A DNA stretch of 64,000 bases, from positions 310,332 to 374,331 of the forward strand of contig PHAR01000003.1 in the NCBI GenBank assembly GCA_002840405.1, written 5' to 3'. Numbering within the stretch: the first letter of the stretch is position 1; each line of letters opens with the position of its first letter. The position numbers and the translations under genes were made by a program. The notes beneath the pieces were generated by a model. That model saw nothing but the letters and a program-made list of their open reading frames with translations. It searched no databases and was not told the DNA's origin. This DNA comes from Deltaproteobacteria bacterium HGW-Deltaproteobacteria-8 (GTDB lineage: Bacteria > Desulfobacterota > Desulfovibrionia > Desulfovibrionales > Desulfovibrionaceae). Shown in pieces: positions 18,142 through 26,624 of the stretch.

Positions 18142-18408
18142 TCAAGTTAATCCGTAGGGATTAATTCTTGAAAAGCGACGTTCGCGGCGACCACGTTCAG
18201 CGCACGGCCATCTGAGGTAAAACCCTGCCAAATCCTGAAGCCCAGCGTCCTTCGAGGCCTTCGGCCAAAGCATATCGTTGCGCGCGGAGTAGCCACGCTG
18301 GTTGTTCAGAGCCATGCCACAGTCTTTGAGAAAGAACTGCCGCAATCTTCCGCCGCTGTCAAAGCTTTGGTGCATTGGCATGAGAAGGTCAGCCTTTCTC
18401 TGGTTCAC
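18142..18408 (-). CDS. hypothetical small ORF, possible gene remnant
   Basis: An 88-codon reading frame from GTG overlaps the end of the acyltransferase gene by 20 nt and fills an otherwise empty 300-nt gap between two leftward genes. The product is polar and rich in Arg/Lys with no recognisable domain. No clear ribosome site is visible, and codon choice is less biased to G/C in third positions than in neighbours. It may be a decayed gene fragment rather than a gene. Confidence 0.25.
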   Translation of the reverse strand: MNQRKADLLMPMHQSFDSGGRLRQFFLKDCGMALNNQRGYSARNDMLWPKASKDAGLQDLAGFYLRWPCAERGRRERRFSRINPYGLT

Positions 18409-19522
18409 TGCGTTGGGTATGTTTGAGCATTAGTCCAGAGAAGCGGCGAGAAAATTGTTTGGCGAATTCTTCAACAGGCAGAAAGGCGAAGGCTGCAGTG
18501 AAACTGCATGTTATCTGCAAAACGGCTGTTGCCACGACAATGATCGGTTTGGAGATGTCCTGCTGCACGAGTTGGAGAAAAGCATAGCTGGACACGGAAC
18601 TCAACAAGGGGATGTGCACAAGATATAGCGGGAATGAAAGTCGGCCCGCGAGTTTGGCTGTTGAACTCAGGAAGAATGGGCGGAGATGGCCGCTACGGGT
18701 GATGCAGAAGACGAGCGCGCCTGCGACCAGCGAAAGAACCGCAGAGTCGAAGGAGACCGATACGCCCGCAAGTCGCGCAATGACGATGGCAAGAAATCCA
18801 AGGGTGAACAGGCGCGAGCGCCAGATTGTTGTGTCCGCCCCGAAGACTATCTCCTCGGAGATGACCATGCCGAGCAGAAACGCGAGCAGGGGGGAGCGGA
18901 GCGCTAGTAGCACCATGCCCACAAGAAGATATGCCGAGTTCAACCGGCCGAAAAACCAGCGAAAAACAAGAAGCGCGAAAATCATAGCCGAGCCGCCGAG
19001 TTCGGGGGGCATGGTCCACAAAACCGGGTTGAACGTATGCGTCGGATCGTATGCGAAGAACACCCCGCCAAAGCTGAAACGGATCAGATCAGAAAAAGAA
19101 GGGGCGAAGCGGTAGAAGCTGCCCAGCCAATCCGGAGAATTGACTAGGGCTCCGACCTGGGCGTTGTGCATGAAACCGTTCACGGTGAGCGCATAGGCGG
19201 CCAGGCACGAAACGAAAATAGGAATGCACAGGCGGGGCAGTCGCCTGACGGCCAGATGAGCGATGCCCAGGGGATTGCCGCTGCGCATGAACCCAATGGA
19301 CAAGGAACAACCGGAAATGACGAAGAAGATATATACGGCCAGCATACCGTCAAAGACGACGAAACGAGAAAGAATTTTTCCCGTGCCAGGGGAGAGCCAA
19401 TCGAGGAGCCACGGGAGCGTGTGATACAGGAGCACGGAGATGGACGCGTACCCGCGGATGCCGTCCAGCAGGAGGAGACGCTGTTCCGGAGTAGTGGTCC
19501 TGGCCGGGGTAGTGCGATCCAC
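18389..19522 (-). CDS. acyltransferase 3 (OafA/YrhL-like) membrane O-acyltransferase
   Basis: The protein is 377 residues from a GTG that overlaps the upstream stop (TAGTG); an alternative TTG at 19537 adds five residues. The N-terminus LLLLDGIRGYASISVLLYHT carries the family RGxA/I and active His pattern. FFVISGCSLSIGFM and about ten hydrophobic segments follow. Family members acetylate or otherwise acylate surface polysaccharides from acyl-CoA. Coupling to the winged-helix gene suggests co-regulation. Confidence 0.85.
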   Translation of the reverse strand: MDRTTPARTTTPEQRLLLLDGIRGYASISVLLYHTLPWLLDWLSPGTGKILSRFVVFDGMLAVYIFFVISGCSLSIGFMRSGNPLGIAHLAVRRLPRLCIPIFVSCLAAYALTVNGFMHNAQVGALVNSPDWLGSFYRFAPSFSDLIRFSFGGVFFAYDPTHTFNPVLWTMPPELGGSAMIFALLVFRWFFGRLNSAYLLVGMVLLALRSPLLAFLLGMVISEEIVFGADTTIWRSRLFTLGFLAIVIARLAGVSVSFDSAVLSLVAGALVFCITRSGHLRPFFLSSTAKLAGRLSFPLYLVHIPLLSSVSSYAFLQLVQQDISKPIIVVATAVLQITCSFTAAFAFLPVEEFAKQFSRRFSGLMLKHTQRSEPEKG

Positions 19523-20046
19523 TATACGACCCGCCAATGGGGCCGGGCCATGAACATTTCGTGACTCTTGCCGAAGTCGTGAGCGCTCATGGACAGAACA
19601 CGCACCGTGCGGTTGATCTTACGCTCCGAAATTTGCCGCAGAGCCTCAAGTTGTTCCCGGTCCACGTCGCCTACCACCAGCACGTCGATGAGGCCGGTGT
19701 CCTTGCCCTGGGCATAGTCGTCAAGGATGTAGACCTGTTCTACGCGGCCTAGATTGGCCATTATCTGGTCAATGAGGGTGTCGATCCCCATGGTTTTGCG
19801 GACGATGGAGCTGATCTCCGGGAAAAATGGGTGGTTCGTGTTGGCCCGGAAATAGATGCTGCGGCCGCCCTGCCTGCGTTCTAGGTAGCCGGCCTGGCTC
19901 AGGCTGTCGAGTTCTTCTTTGATCGCGTTTGGAGAGATGGCAAATTCCTTAGCCAGTTCCCTGAGGTAACAGGAAACCTCAGGATTGAGGAACAGCTTCA
20001 GCAAGAGCTTGATGCGCGTTTTTGACGTAAAGAGTTGCGCGAGCAT
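19522..20046 (-). CDS. winged-helix regulator with nucleotidyltransferase-like C-terminal domain
   Basis: The protein is 174 residues from the ATG before LAQLFTSKTRI; in-frame codons upstream lack a better start. Residues 1-75 form a winged helix (KTRIKLLLKLF, ISPNAIKEELDSLSQAGYLERRQ). The C-terminal part, VEQVYILDDYAQGKDTG then IDVLVVGDVD, matches the outline of a minimal nucleotidyltransferase fold but lacks the usual GS and the first catalytic Asp. It may be a non-catalytic sensor. Proteins of this type are common in deltaproteobacterial exopolysaccharide loci, and a role in controlling this locus is inferred. Confidence 0.7.
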   Translation of the reverse strand: MLAQLFTSKTRIKLLLKLFLNPEVSCYLRELAKEFAISPNAIKEELDSLSQAGYLERRQGGRSIYFRANTNHPFFPEISSIVRKTMGIDTLIDQIMANLGRVEQVYILDDYAQGKDTGLIDVLVVGDVDREQLEALRQISERKINRTVRVLSMSAHDFGKSHEMFMARPHWRVV

Positions 20047-20159
20047 TTTGAGTTCGTACAGAAAACAAGAACAAAGGTCAACGGGGACCGACTCTAGGCG
20101 GTCATAAGATCCCCCCCGCCACTTGCCAGCCGGGCCGCAGGGGCGTACTCCCACAACCC

Positions 20160-20909
20160 ATGCGTATCCAGCTCATGATCCCCTGCCTGGTTGAGGACTG
20201 TCTGCCCGAAATCGGCCTGGCCGCGGTCTCCGTCCTGGAGCGCCTGGGCTGCGCCGTTGACCACCCCCAGGGGCAGACCTGCTGCGGCCAGATGGCCTTC
20301 AAGACCGGCGACGTGGCGGGCGCCCGGGCCCAGGCCCTGCACAGCCTGGAGATCTTCGCCGATACCGGTGCCGTTGTCTGCCCGTCGGGCTCCTGCACCA
20401 AGATGCTGCGCACCTATCCCCAACTCTTCGAGCCCGGCACGCGCGATCACGCCCGCGCCGTGGAACTGGCCGGACGCGTGTCCGAGTTCTGCGAGTTCGT
20501 GCTCGCGCTCCCCGGCGCGCCGGACTTCGGCGGCGAGCTCAAGGCCCGCGCGGCCCTGCACCGCTCCTGCCAGCTCGACGGCTCCGACGCCCCGCAGCGC
20601 CTTTTGTCCGCCGTGCGCGGCCTGACCCTGCTTGAGCCCGAGCGGCCGGAACGCTGCTGCGGCTTCGGCGGGCTGTTCAGCCTGCAATTTCCCGCCGTGT
20701 CCGAGTCTCTGCTGGAGGACAAGGCCAGCGAGCTCTTGGCCCTGGACCCGGACTTGCTCGTCAGCGCCGAGCCCAGCTGTCTCATGAACATCAGCGGCTA
20801 CCTCTCCCGCAATGGCCGCATGACCGGTCCTGGGCGCGCCCTGCACGTGGCCCAGGTGCTTGACCTCGCCTTGAATGGAGCCCTGACCGGAGGCGCGTTG
20901 TGGTCCTGA
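20160..20909 (+). CDS. lutA: LutA/LldE-type L-lactate oxidation iron-sulfur protein
   Basis: The 249-residue protein has two CCG domains: TCCGQMAFKTGD near residue 40 and RCCGFGGLFSLQFP near residue 165. Cysteine-rich partners MIPCLVEDC and CPSGSC complete the set. These domains ligate Fe-S clusters in the LutABC/LldEFG complex, which oxidises L-lactate to pyruvate. It overlaps lutB by 10 nt in a three-gene operon. Lactate is a standard electron donor of sulfate reducers, which fits the presumed host. Confidence 0.88.
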   Translation: MRIQLMIPCLVEDCLPEIGLAAVSVLERLGCAVDHPQGQTCCGQMAFKTGDVAGARAQALHSLEIFADTGAVVCPSGSCTKMLRTYPQLFEPGTRDHARAVELAGRVSEFCEFVLALPGAPDFGGELKARAALHRSCQLDGSDAPQRLLSAVRGLTLLEPERPERCCGFGGLFSLQFPAVSESLLEDKASELLALDPDLLVSAEPSCLMNISGYLSRNGRMTGPGRALHVAQVLDLALNGALTGGALWS

Positions 20910-22324
20910 CCTCCACCTTCACCCCGCGCAACTTCCGCGAGCAGAGCGAACGGGCCAGCCACGACGCCACCCTGCGTGCCGTGCTGGACCACGCCACCCG
21001 CTATTTCATGGGCAAGCGCGGGGCCGCGCTGGAGGCCTTTGCCGATCGTGACACGCATTTCGCCCGCGCCCGCAGCGCAAGGCTGACGGCCCTCTCGCGC
21101 CTGCCGGACCTGCTGGAGCAGTTGGAACGTAGCGCCAGCGCAGCCGGAACCAAGGTCCACTGGGCGGCTGACGCGGCCGAGGGGCGCGCCATCGTCACCG
21201 GCATCGCCAAGGGCTGTGGGGCCAAGGTCGTGGTCAAGGGCAAGAGCATGGTCACGGAAGAGATCGCGCTGAACCCCGCGCTGGAGGCGACCGGGGCCGA
21301 GGTATGGGAGACGGACCTGGGCGAGTTCATCGTGCAGCTGGCCGGGGAACCGCCCTCGCACATCATCGCGCCCTGCATCCACAAGTCCCGCGCCGACGTG
21401 GCCGCCCTGTTCCGCGAGAAGCTCGGCCTGGCCGATTTGAGCGACTCCGCGAGCATCCCGGAGCTGACGCTCCTGGCGCGGCGCGCCCTGCGCGAGAAGT
21501 TCCTGGCCGCGGACCTGGGCGTCACCGGGGTCAACATGGCCGTGGCCGAGAGCGGCAGCGTCATCCTGGTGGAGAACGAGGGCAACATCCGCATGTCCAC
21601 CACCTGCCCGCCGGTGCACGTGGCTGTCATGAGCCTGGAGAAGGTCGTGGCCACCCTTGAGGACGCGGCAGACCTTTTGCGCGTGCTGCCCAGAAGCGCC
21701 ACGGGCCAGAAGATGTCCTCCTACGTGTCCGTGCTCACCGGGCCGAGGCGCGCAGACGAGCTGGACGGCGCGCGCGAGGCGCACCTTGTGATCCTGGACA
21801 ACGGCCGCTCCGAGGTCCTGGCCGACCCGGTCCTGCGCGAGGCGCTTTTGTGCTTCCGCTGCGGGGCCTGCCTCAACTCCTGCCCGGTGTACCAGACCAT
21901 CGGCGGCCACGCCTACGGCTCGGTCTATTCCGGCCCCATCGGCGCGCTTTTGTCCTCTTTGCTGCTGCCAGCCGAGGACACCCGGGACCTGCCCTTTGGC
22001 TGCACCATGTGCGGGGCCTGCAAGAAGACCTGCCCGCTGGGCATCGACCACCCCAACTTGATGCTGCGCCTGCGTGAGCGGGTTTGCGCCGGAAAGCCGC
22101 ATTTCATCGGCGCGGCGCACGCCTTCCTGGCCTCGCATCCGCTGGCCTACCGCCTGGCCGTGGGCGCGGCCCGGGCCGTGGACCCGCGCCTGGACCTGCT
22201 GCCGCGCCTGCCCGGCCTGCCGTCCGGCCTGGCCAGCTTCGTGGAGTCGCGCCAGCCGCCGGGGCTGAAGTCGTCTTTCAGCGCGCAGCTACGTGCTGGT
22301 CGCAAAAAGCAGGGGGGCGCATGA
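20900..22324 (+). CDS. lutB: LutB/LldF-type L-lactate oxidation iron-sulfur protein
   Basis: The protein is 474 residues from GTG with GGAGG seven nt upstream. An N-terminal LUD domain (VVKGKSMVTEEI, GVTGVNMAVAESGSVILVENEGN) is followed by two ferredoxin motifs, CFRCGACLNSCP from about residue 318 and CTMCGACKKTCP from about residue 368. A C-terminal DUF3390-like region follows. It carries electrons in the lactate dehydrogenase complex. Its end overlaps lutC by ATGA. Confidence 0.9.
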   Translation: MVLTSTFTPRNFREQSERASHDATLRAVLDHATRYFMGKRGAALEAFADRDTHFARARSARLTALSRLPDLLEQLERSASAAGTKVHWAADAAEGRAIVTGIAKGCGAKVVVKGKSMVTEEIALNPALEATGAEVWETDLGEFIVQLAGEPPSHIIAPCIHKSRADVAALFREKLGLADLSDSASIPELTLLARRALREKFLAADLGVTGVNMAVAESGSVILVENEGNIRMSTTCPPVHVAVMSLEKVVATLEDAADLLRVLPRSATGQKMSSYVSVLTGPRRADELDGAREAHLVILDNGRSEVLADPVLREALLCFRCGACLNSCPVYQTIGGHAYGSVYSGPIGALLSSLLLPAEDTRDLPFGCTMCGACKKTCPLGIDHPNLMLRLRERVCAGKPHFIGAAHAFLASHPLAYRLAVGAARAVDPRLDLLPRLPGLPSGLASFVESRQPPGLKSSFSAQLRAGRKKQGGA

Positions 22325-22968
22325 GCCGCACGCGGATCCTCGACACCCTGCGCGCAGGCCTCGCCGCCGCGCCCTTGAGCGTTCCCGAGCCCCCGGCCCG
22401 GCCCGCGTCCCTCGCGGTTGGTCCGGACGCCTGGGCGCTCTTGGCTGCGGTCCTGGAGCCTCTCGACGTGCGCCTGCGCGTGGCCAAAAACCCAGCCGAG
22501 GCCGCCACGCACGTGGCCGACATCGCCCGGGCGCGCGGGGCCGCCAGCTACGCCCGCTGGCAGGACATGCCCGCTGGCCTGGATATGGACGCGGCCCTGG
22601 CGGGCCTGACGCGCCTGAGCCCGGACTGCTGCCAGGCCCTGGCGCAGGTGGACCTGGGCCTGACCTTTGCCCAGGCCGCGCTGCTCGACTCCGGCAGCCT
22701 GGTGCTCATCGCCGGGGCACAGCGCCCGCGCTCGGTGTCGCTCTTGCCGCCCACCCATGTCTGCCTGGTGCCGCGCGCGTCGCTCTTGCCGGATGTCTCG
22801 GCCCTGCCGGAGCTGCTCTCCCGCCAGCGCGGCCCGTCCGGGCTTCTGCCCTCCTGCCTGAACCTCGTCACAGGCCCGTCCAGCACGGCGGACATCGAGC
22901 TGGTGCTGGTGCGCGGGGTGCACGGCCCGGGCGCGCTGGACATCGTTGGCCTGGACTGGGACCTCTAG
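22321..22968 (+). CDS. lutC: LutC/LldG-type lactate utilisation protein
   Basis: The protein is 215 residues from an ATG overlapping the lutB stop (ATGA) and preceded by a G-rich ribosome site. It has a single LUD domain with DLGLTFAQAALLDSGSLVL and PPTHVCLVPRASLL. The predicted role is the third subunit of the LutABC lactate oxidation complex. Lut complexes are cytoplasmic or membrane-associated and usually pass electrons to the quinone pool. Confidence 0.87.
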   Translation: MSRTRILDTLRAGLAAAPLSVPEPPARPASLAVGPDAWALLAAVLEPLDVRLRVAKNPAEAATHVADIARARGAASYARWQDMPAGLDMDAALAGLTRLSPDCCQALAQVDLGLTFAQAALLDSGSLVLIAGAQRPRSVSLLPPTHVCLVPRASLLPDVSALPELLSRQRGPSGLLPSCLNLVTGPSSTADIELVLVRGVHGPGALDIVGLDWDL

Positions 22969-23094
22969 AAAGCAAGCCTTGCCGCCTTCCTGCCGCCAAA
23001 AGCGTGCACCGGGAGAAATGCCTTGAACGCCGACTGCGCCGGATGCTATGGGTAACGACTTTGCTCTCCCGCATCTGTATTCAAGGAGGTTCGC

Positions 23095-24834
23095 ATGAAA
23101 CGCGCAACCGGGCTCCTGGCCCTTTTGCTGTGCATGGCCCTGGCCGCCGCCGCATCCTCGGCCCTGGCCTGCACCACCACCCTGGTCGGCAAGAAGGCCT
23201 CGGCCGACGGCTCGGTCATGGTCTCGCACTCTGACGACGGCCTGGGCGACGCCCGCCTGGTCTACGTGCCGGCCAAGGACCACAAGCCCGGCTCCATGCG
23301 GCCGGTCTACTATTCGCACTGCGCGCTGGACTTCAAGCCGCAGTGGGGCGGCACGGTCAGCCACCGCATCGTGGACGGCGCGCGCGCGCCCATGTACGCC
23401 ACCAAGGGCGACCCCAAGAGCGTGCCCCTGGGCTTCATCCCGCAGGTGGCGCACACCTACGCATACTTCGACGCCAACTACGGCATCATGAATGAGCACC
23501 AGCTGTCCATCGGCGAATGCACGGACAAGGCCAAGGTCGACCCCGAGCCCGAGCCGGGCAAGCGCATCTTCTACTCCGCCGAACTCTCGCGCGTGGCGCT
23601 TGAGCGCTGCAAGACCGCCCGCGAGGCCATCCTGCTCATGGGCGCGCTCATCGACAAGTACGGCTACTACGGCACGGGCGAGACCCTCACCGTGGCCGAC
23701 GCCAACGAGGGCTGGGTCTTTGAGATGGCCGGCTACGACAAGGACGGCACCGATGGCGTCTGGGTGGCCCAGCGCGTGCCCGACGACGGCTTCTTCGTGT
23801 CCTCCAACCAGTTCCGCATCCGCGAGATCAAGACTGGCGACCCGAACCAGCTGCACTCGGCCAACATCTTCGAGGCCGCCCAGAAAAAAGGATGGTGGAA
23901 GCCCGCCGACGGCCCGCTGGACTGGACGCAAGTCTACGGCGACGGCGAGTTCCACCACCCGTACTACTCGCTGCGGCGCGTGTGGCGCGCGCAGTCCCTG
24001 GCCGCGCCGTCGCTCAACCTCCCGGCCTGGGTCGATGGCCCCTTCACACGTGCCTACGCCTTTGCCATCAAGCCCGACCAGAAGCTCGCCGTGACCGACA
24101 TCTTCGCCATCCACCGCGACAATTACGAGGGCACCGAGTTCGACCTGACCAAGGGCCTGGCCGGCGGGCCCTTCGGCGATCCCAACCGCTACGAGGGCGG
24201 GGCCGAGTCCGCAGGCGACAGCCCGCTCTCCACGGTCAAGGGCAACTTCGAGCGCCCGCTGAACATCTACCGCTGCGTGTACGCCTACGTGAACCAGTCG
24301 CGCTCCTGGCTGCCCCCGGCCATCGGCGGGCTCACCTGGTTCGGCCCGGACCGCCCGGCCACCTCCACGCTCATGCCCTTCTACGCCGGGGCCACCAACC
24401 TGCCAAAGCCCATCCAGACCAGCGATATCCTGAAGTACGACCGCGGCAGCATGTGGACCGCCTTCAACTACGTGGCCAACCAGGTCGAGCTCAAGTATTC
24501 CTTCATGATCAAGGACCTGCGCGCCGTGCGCGATCCCTTCGAGAGCCGCTTCTTCGGCCTGCAGAAAGACCTCGAAGCCAAGGCCCTGGCCCTGTGGACC
24601 AAGGGCGACAAAAAGGGCGCCAAGGCCCTGCTGACAAAGCATTCCGACAAGCAGGCCGCCGACGTGCTCAAGAGCTGGTGGACCCTGTCCGAGCAGCTCT
24701 ACGTGCGCTACAACGACGGCTACCGCAACGACAAGGACGGCATCGCCCAGCCCGTGTTCTACCCCGCGTGGTGGCTCAAGCTCGTGGGCTATGAGAACGG
24801 ACCAATGGCCTACGAGAAGCCCGCCGCCAAGTAG
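23095..24834 (+). CDS. secreted C69-family dipeptidase
   Basis: The 579-residue protein has a strong AAGGAGG site and an N-terminal signal peptide. Cleavage after ALA would expose Cys26 (CTTTLVGKKASADGS), the N-terminal nucleophile of C69 (PepD) peptidases, which are Ntn hydrolases. GWVFEMAGYD and SNQFRIREI further support the family. It is probably periplasmic and hydrolyses dipeptides. It lies 126 nt after lutC and may be separately transcribed. Confidence 0.88.
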   Translation: MKRATGLLALLLCMALAAAASSALACTTTLVGKKASADGSVMVSHSDDGLGDARLVYVPAKDHKPGSMRPVYYSHCALDFKPQWGGTVSHRIVDGARAPMYATKGDPKSVPLGFIPQVAHTYAYFDANYGIMNEHQLSIGECTDKAKVDPEPEPGKRIFYSAELSRVALERCKTAREAILLMGALIDKYGYYGTGETLTVADANEGWVFEMAGYDKDGTDGVWVAQRVPDDGFFVSSNQFRIREIKTGDPNQLHSANIFEAAQKKGWWKPADGPLDWTQVYGDGEFHHPYYSLRRVWRAQSLAAPSLNLPAWVDGPFTRAYAFAIKPDQKLAVTDIFAIHRDNYEGTEFDLTKGLAGGPFGDPNRYEGGAESAGDSPLSTVKGNFERPLNIYRCVYAYVNQSRSWLPPAIGGLTWFGPDRPATSTLMPFYAGATNLPKPIQTSDILKYDRGSMWTAFNYVANQVELKYSFMIKDLRAVRDPFESRFFGLQKDLEAKALALWTKGDKKGAKALLTKHSDKQAADVLKSWWTLSEQLYVRYNDGYRNDKDGIAQPVFYPAWWLKLVGYENGPMAYEKPAAK

Positions 24835-24851
24835 CGAAAACGCGAGCAGGA

Positions 24852-24896
24852 GATGCTCCGCAGGCCGGGGGGCCTGAGGCCCCCTGGCCGCCTTGC
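24852..24896. repeat. GC-rich intergenic palindrome
   Basis: Downstream of the dipeptidase, GGGGGCC and GGCCCCC flank a TGA loop, with extra outer CC/GG pairs. The sequence around it (TGCTCCGCAGGCCGGGGG) recurs at 26298-26332. With no T tract it is more REP-like than a classical terminator. Confidence 0.5.
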
Positions 24897-24967
24897 CAGT
24901 ACCTGCCATGTGCGGGTATACGGTGCCGACCGTCGGTTTTGGAGGTTGACATGAACGGGAGCGCGAT

Positions 24968-25168
24968 TTGAGCGAGTCAAAGACAGGCGGCATCCAGCAT
25001 TCCATGCGCCTGATGAAGCGCATCGTCCCGGGCGTGGCGGGCATGCTCGTGGCGGCGCTGGAGAACGTGAACCTCGTGGTCCTGGCTGGGGAGCGCGTGG
25101 TGATGCTCTTCGGCGGCCAGAAGCAGCGCCAGTACGAAATGCAGCACGGCTGCGCAACCAGGGAGTAG
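24968..25168 (+). CDS. hypothetical small protein (66 aa)
   Basis: It starts with TTG, with GGGAG about seven nt upstream, and stops three nt before the GT9 gene; the GT9 ribosome site lies inside its last codons. Third codon positions are overwhelmingly G or C, as in real genes here. The product has a basic N-terminal part and a hydrophobic stretch (GVAGMLVAALENVNLVVLAG). I do not recognise it. A strong GGAGG with ATG at 24951 opens only a six-codon frame ending at this TTG, which may be an upstream reinitiation device. Confidence 0.45.
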   Translation: MSESKTGGIQHSMRLMKRIVPGVAGMLVAALENVNLVVLAGERVVMLFGGQKQRQYEMQHGCATRE

Positions 25169-25171
25169 TCC

Positions 25172-26257
25172 ATGCCGCGCCCCACAGACTACCGTATCCC
25201 CGGCCTGGCCGAGCTCAAGCCTCGGCGCATCCTCTGCTGCCAGCTCCGGCAGATCGGCGACGTGATGTTGCTCACGCCAAGCATCCACATGCTCAAGGCC
25301 CGCTTCCCCGAGGCCGAAATCGACGTGCTCACCGAAAAGAAGTGCGCGCCCGTGCTGGAGAACAACCCCGAAGTCGCCCACGTCTGGGCGCTTGATCGCA
25401 AGCTGGGCCTCCTGGACAGCCTGCGGTTCTACCGCCGCGTGGGCACCGGCGGAGGCCGCGGCCGCTACGACCTGATCATCGATTTCCAGCAGCTGCCGCG
25501 CATCCGTTGGATGCTGGCCCTGTCCGACGCGCCGGTGAAGCTCTCCTACCCGCCGCCCTGGTACAACCTGCCCTTCTACACCCACTGGGCGCCCGTCTCC
25601 GGCCCCTACGCCGCAAAGTGCAAGGCCGGAGTGGTCATGCACGCCTTCGACATCCCCTGGCAGAACGACCCGCCGCGCCTGTACCTCACCGATACCGAGA
25701 GAACCGCCGCCGCCGCCCTGCTGCACAACTTCGGCATCCGCCCGGAGCACACCCTCGTCACCGTGGACGCCACCCACCGCCGGGCCACGCGCCTCTGGCC
25801 CGCCGCGCACTACGCCCGGCTCATGGCCCTGGCCGCAAACATCCGCCCGGACCTCATGTTCCTGCTGCTCTTCGGACCCGGCGAGCAAGACCTCGTGGCC
25901 GAGGTGCGCCAACTGGCCTTGGCCTCCGGCCTGGATCCCGCACGCCTGATCCTGCCCGAACACATGCTCTCCCTGCGCGAAATGGCCGCCGTGCAGTCGT
26001 GCGCGCATCTGCACTTGGGCAACTGCTCCTCGCCCCGGCACTTCGCCCTGGCCGTGGGCACGCCAACCCTCACCGTGCGCGGCTCTACCAGCAACGCCTG
26101 GACCTATCCCGGCCCCGGACACGAAGACGTGAGCCTGGGTCTGCCCTGCCAGCCCTGCAACGAATCCGCCTGCCAGCTCGACCGCAAATGCCTCACCGAC
26201 CTCAGACCCGAAGTCGTGCTGCCGCGCCTCCTGGCCATGCTGGAAAAAAGCCGATAA
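25172..26257 (+). CDS. GT9-family glycosyltransferase (heptosyltransferase-like)
   Basis: The 361-residue protein starts PRRILCCQLRQIGDVMLLTPSIH, the GT9 opening (LRxIGDVL), followed by the FPEAEIDVLTE segment. The C-terminal half has VTVDATHRRATRLWP, the GT9 substrate loop, and LHLGNCSSPRHFALAVGTPTLTV. GT9 enzymes add heptose or related sugars to the lipopolysaccharide core on the cytoplasmic face. PCQPCNESACQLDRKC resembles the Cys cluster seen in several GT9 proteins. Confidence 0.88.
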   Translation: MPRPTDYRIPGLAELKPRRILCCQLRQIGDVMLLTPSIHMLKARFPEAEIDVLTEKKCAPVLENNPEVAHVWALDRKLGLLDSLRFYRRVGTGGGRGRYDLIIDFQQLPRIRWMLALSDAPVKLSYPPPWYNLPFYTHWAPVSGPYAAKCKAGVVMHAFDIPWQNDPPRLYLTDTERTAAAALLHNFGIRPEHTLVTVDATHRRATRLWPAAHYARLMALAANIRPDLMFLLLFGPGEQDLVAEVRQLALASGLDPARLILPEHMLSLREMAAVQSCAHLHLGNCSSPRHFALAVGTPTLTVRGSTSNAWTYPGPGHEDVSLGLPCQPCNESACQLDRKCLTDLRPEVVLPRLLAMLEKSR

Positions 26258-26396
26258 CCAGGGGCGCTGCTCCTGGCCCCTCGCCGGGGCCTGGGAGTGC
26301 TCCGCAGGCCGGGGGTCTGAGGCCCCCGGACCCCCCATTGGGGCGAACCAGGGTGGTGTGGGCAGAGGTGTCGGCTTGGCTTGGCCCTGGCAATGT

Positions 26397-26450
26397 GCGC
26401 GAGTTTTTGAGCGCAGACGCTCAAAAACTCGCGCACGGTTGGCCCCTTTT
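26397..26450. terminator. long perfect hairpin between convergent genes
   Basis: A perfect 17-bp stem (26397-26413 with 26418-26434) has a four-base loop and is followed by CGGTTGGCCCCTTTT. It lies between the rightward GT9 gene and leftward GT genes and probably terminates both. A matching structure with the same tail is at 29738-29800. Confidence 0.65.
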
Positions 26451-26509
26451 GAGAGGGTTGGTAAAGAAACCAAGAGAAAGACGCGCTCCCGTGATTTCCC
26501 CAAAGAAAG

Positions 26510-26622
26510 CCGAAAGGGCTGTTTCATGTTCCTCCTGAAACAGCCCTTTCGGCGCAATGGGGATTCCAAAGGGCCTTAAGGCCCTTTGGCGGGGTCCAGG
26601 GGCAGCGCCCCTGGCCGCCGGA
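26510..26622. repeat. composite intergenic repeat, copy 1
   Basis: Three successive inverted repeats: a perfect 17-bp stem (26510-26526/26536-26552), CCAAAGGGCC with its mate (26566-26589), and CCAGGGGC with its mate (26596-26614), ending CCGCCGGAGG. The same order recurs at 46048-46165, and most of it at 39612-39700. The first hairpin may act as a terminator for the leftward glycosyltransferase, which ends just beyond it. Confidence 0.7.
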
Positions 26623-26624
26623 GG

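Noticed and set aside
20053..20081. promoter for the winged-helix gene (TTGACC and TACGAA, 17-nt spacing)
   Set aside because: Both boxes are partial matches and would place the start at the ATG; too weak to list.
22147..25185. 1012-codon open frame on the minus strand
   Set aside because: Antisense to lutC and the C69 dipeptidase; the product is low-complexity (Gly, His, Val, Ala) and arises from GC-rich third positions.
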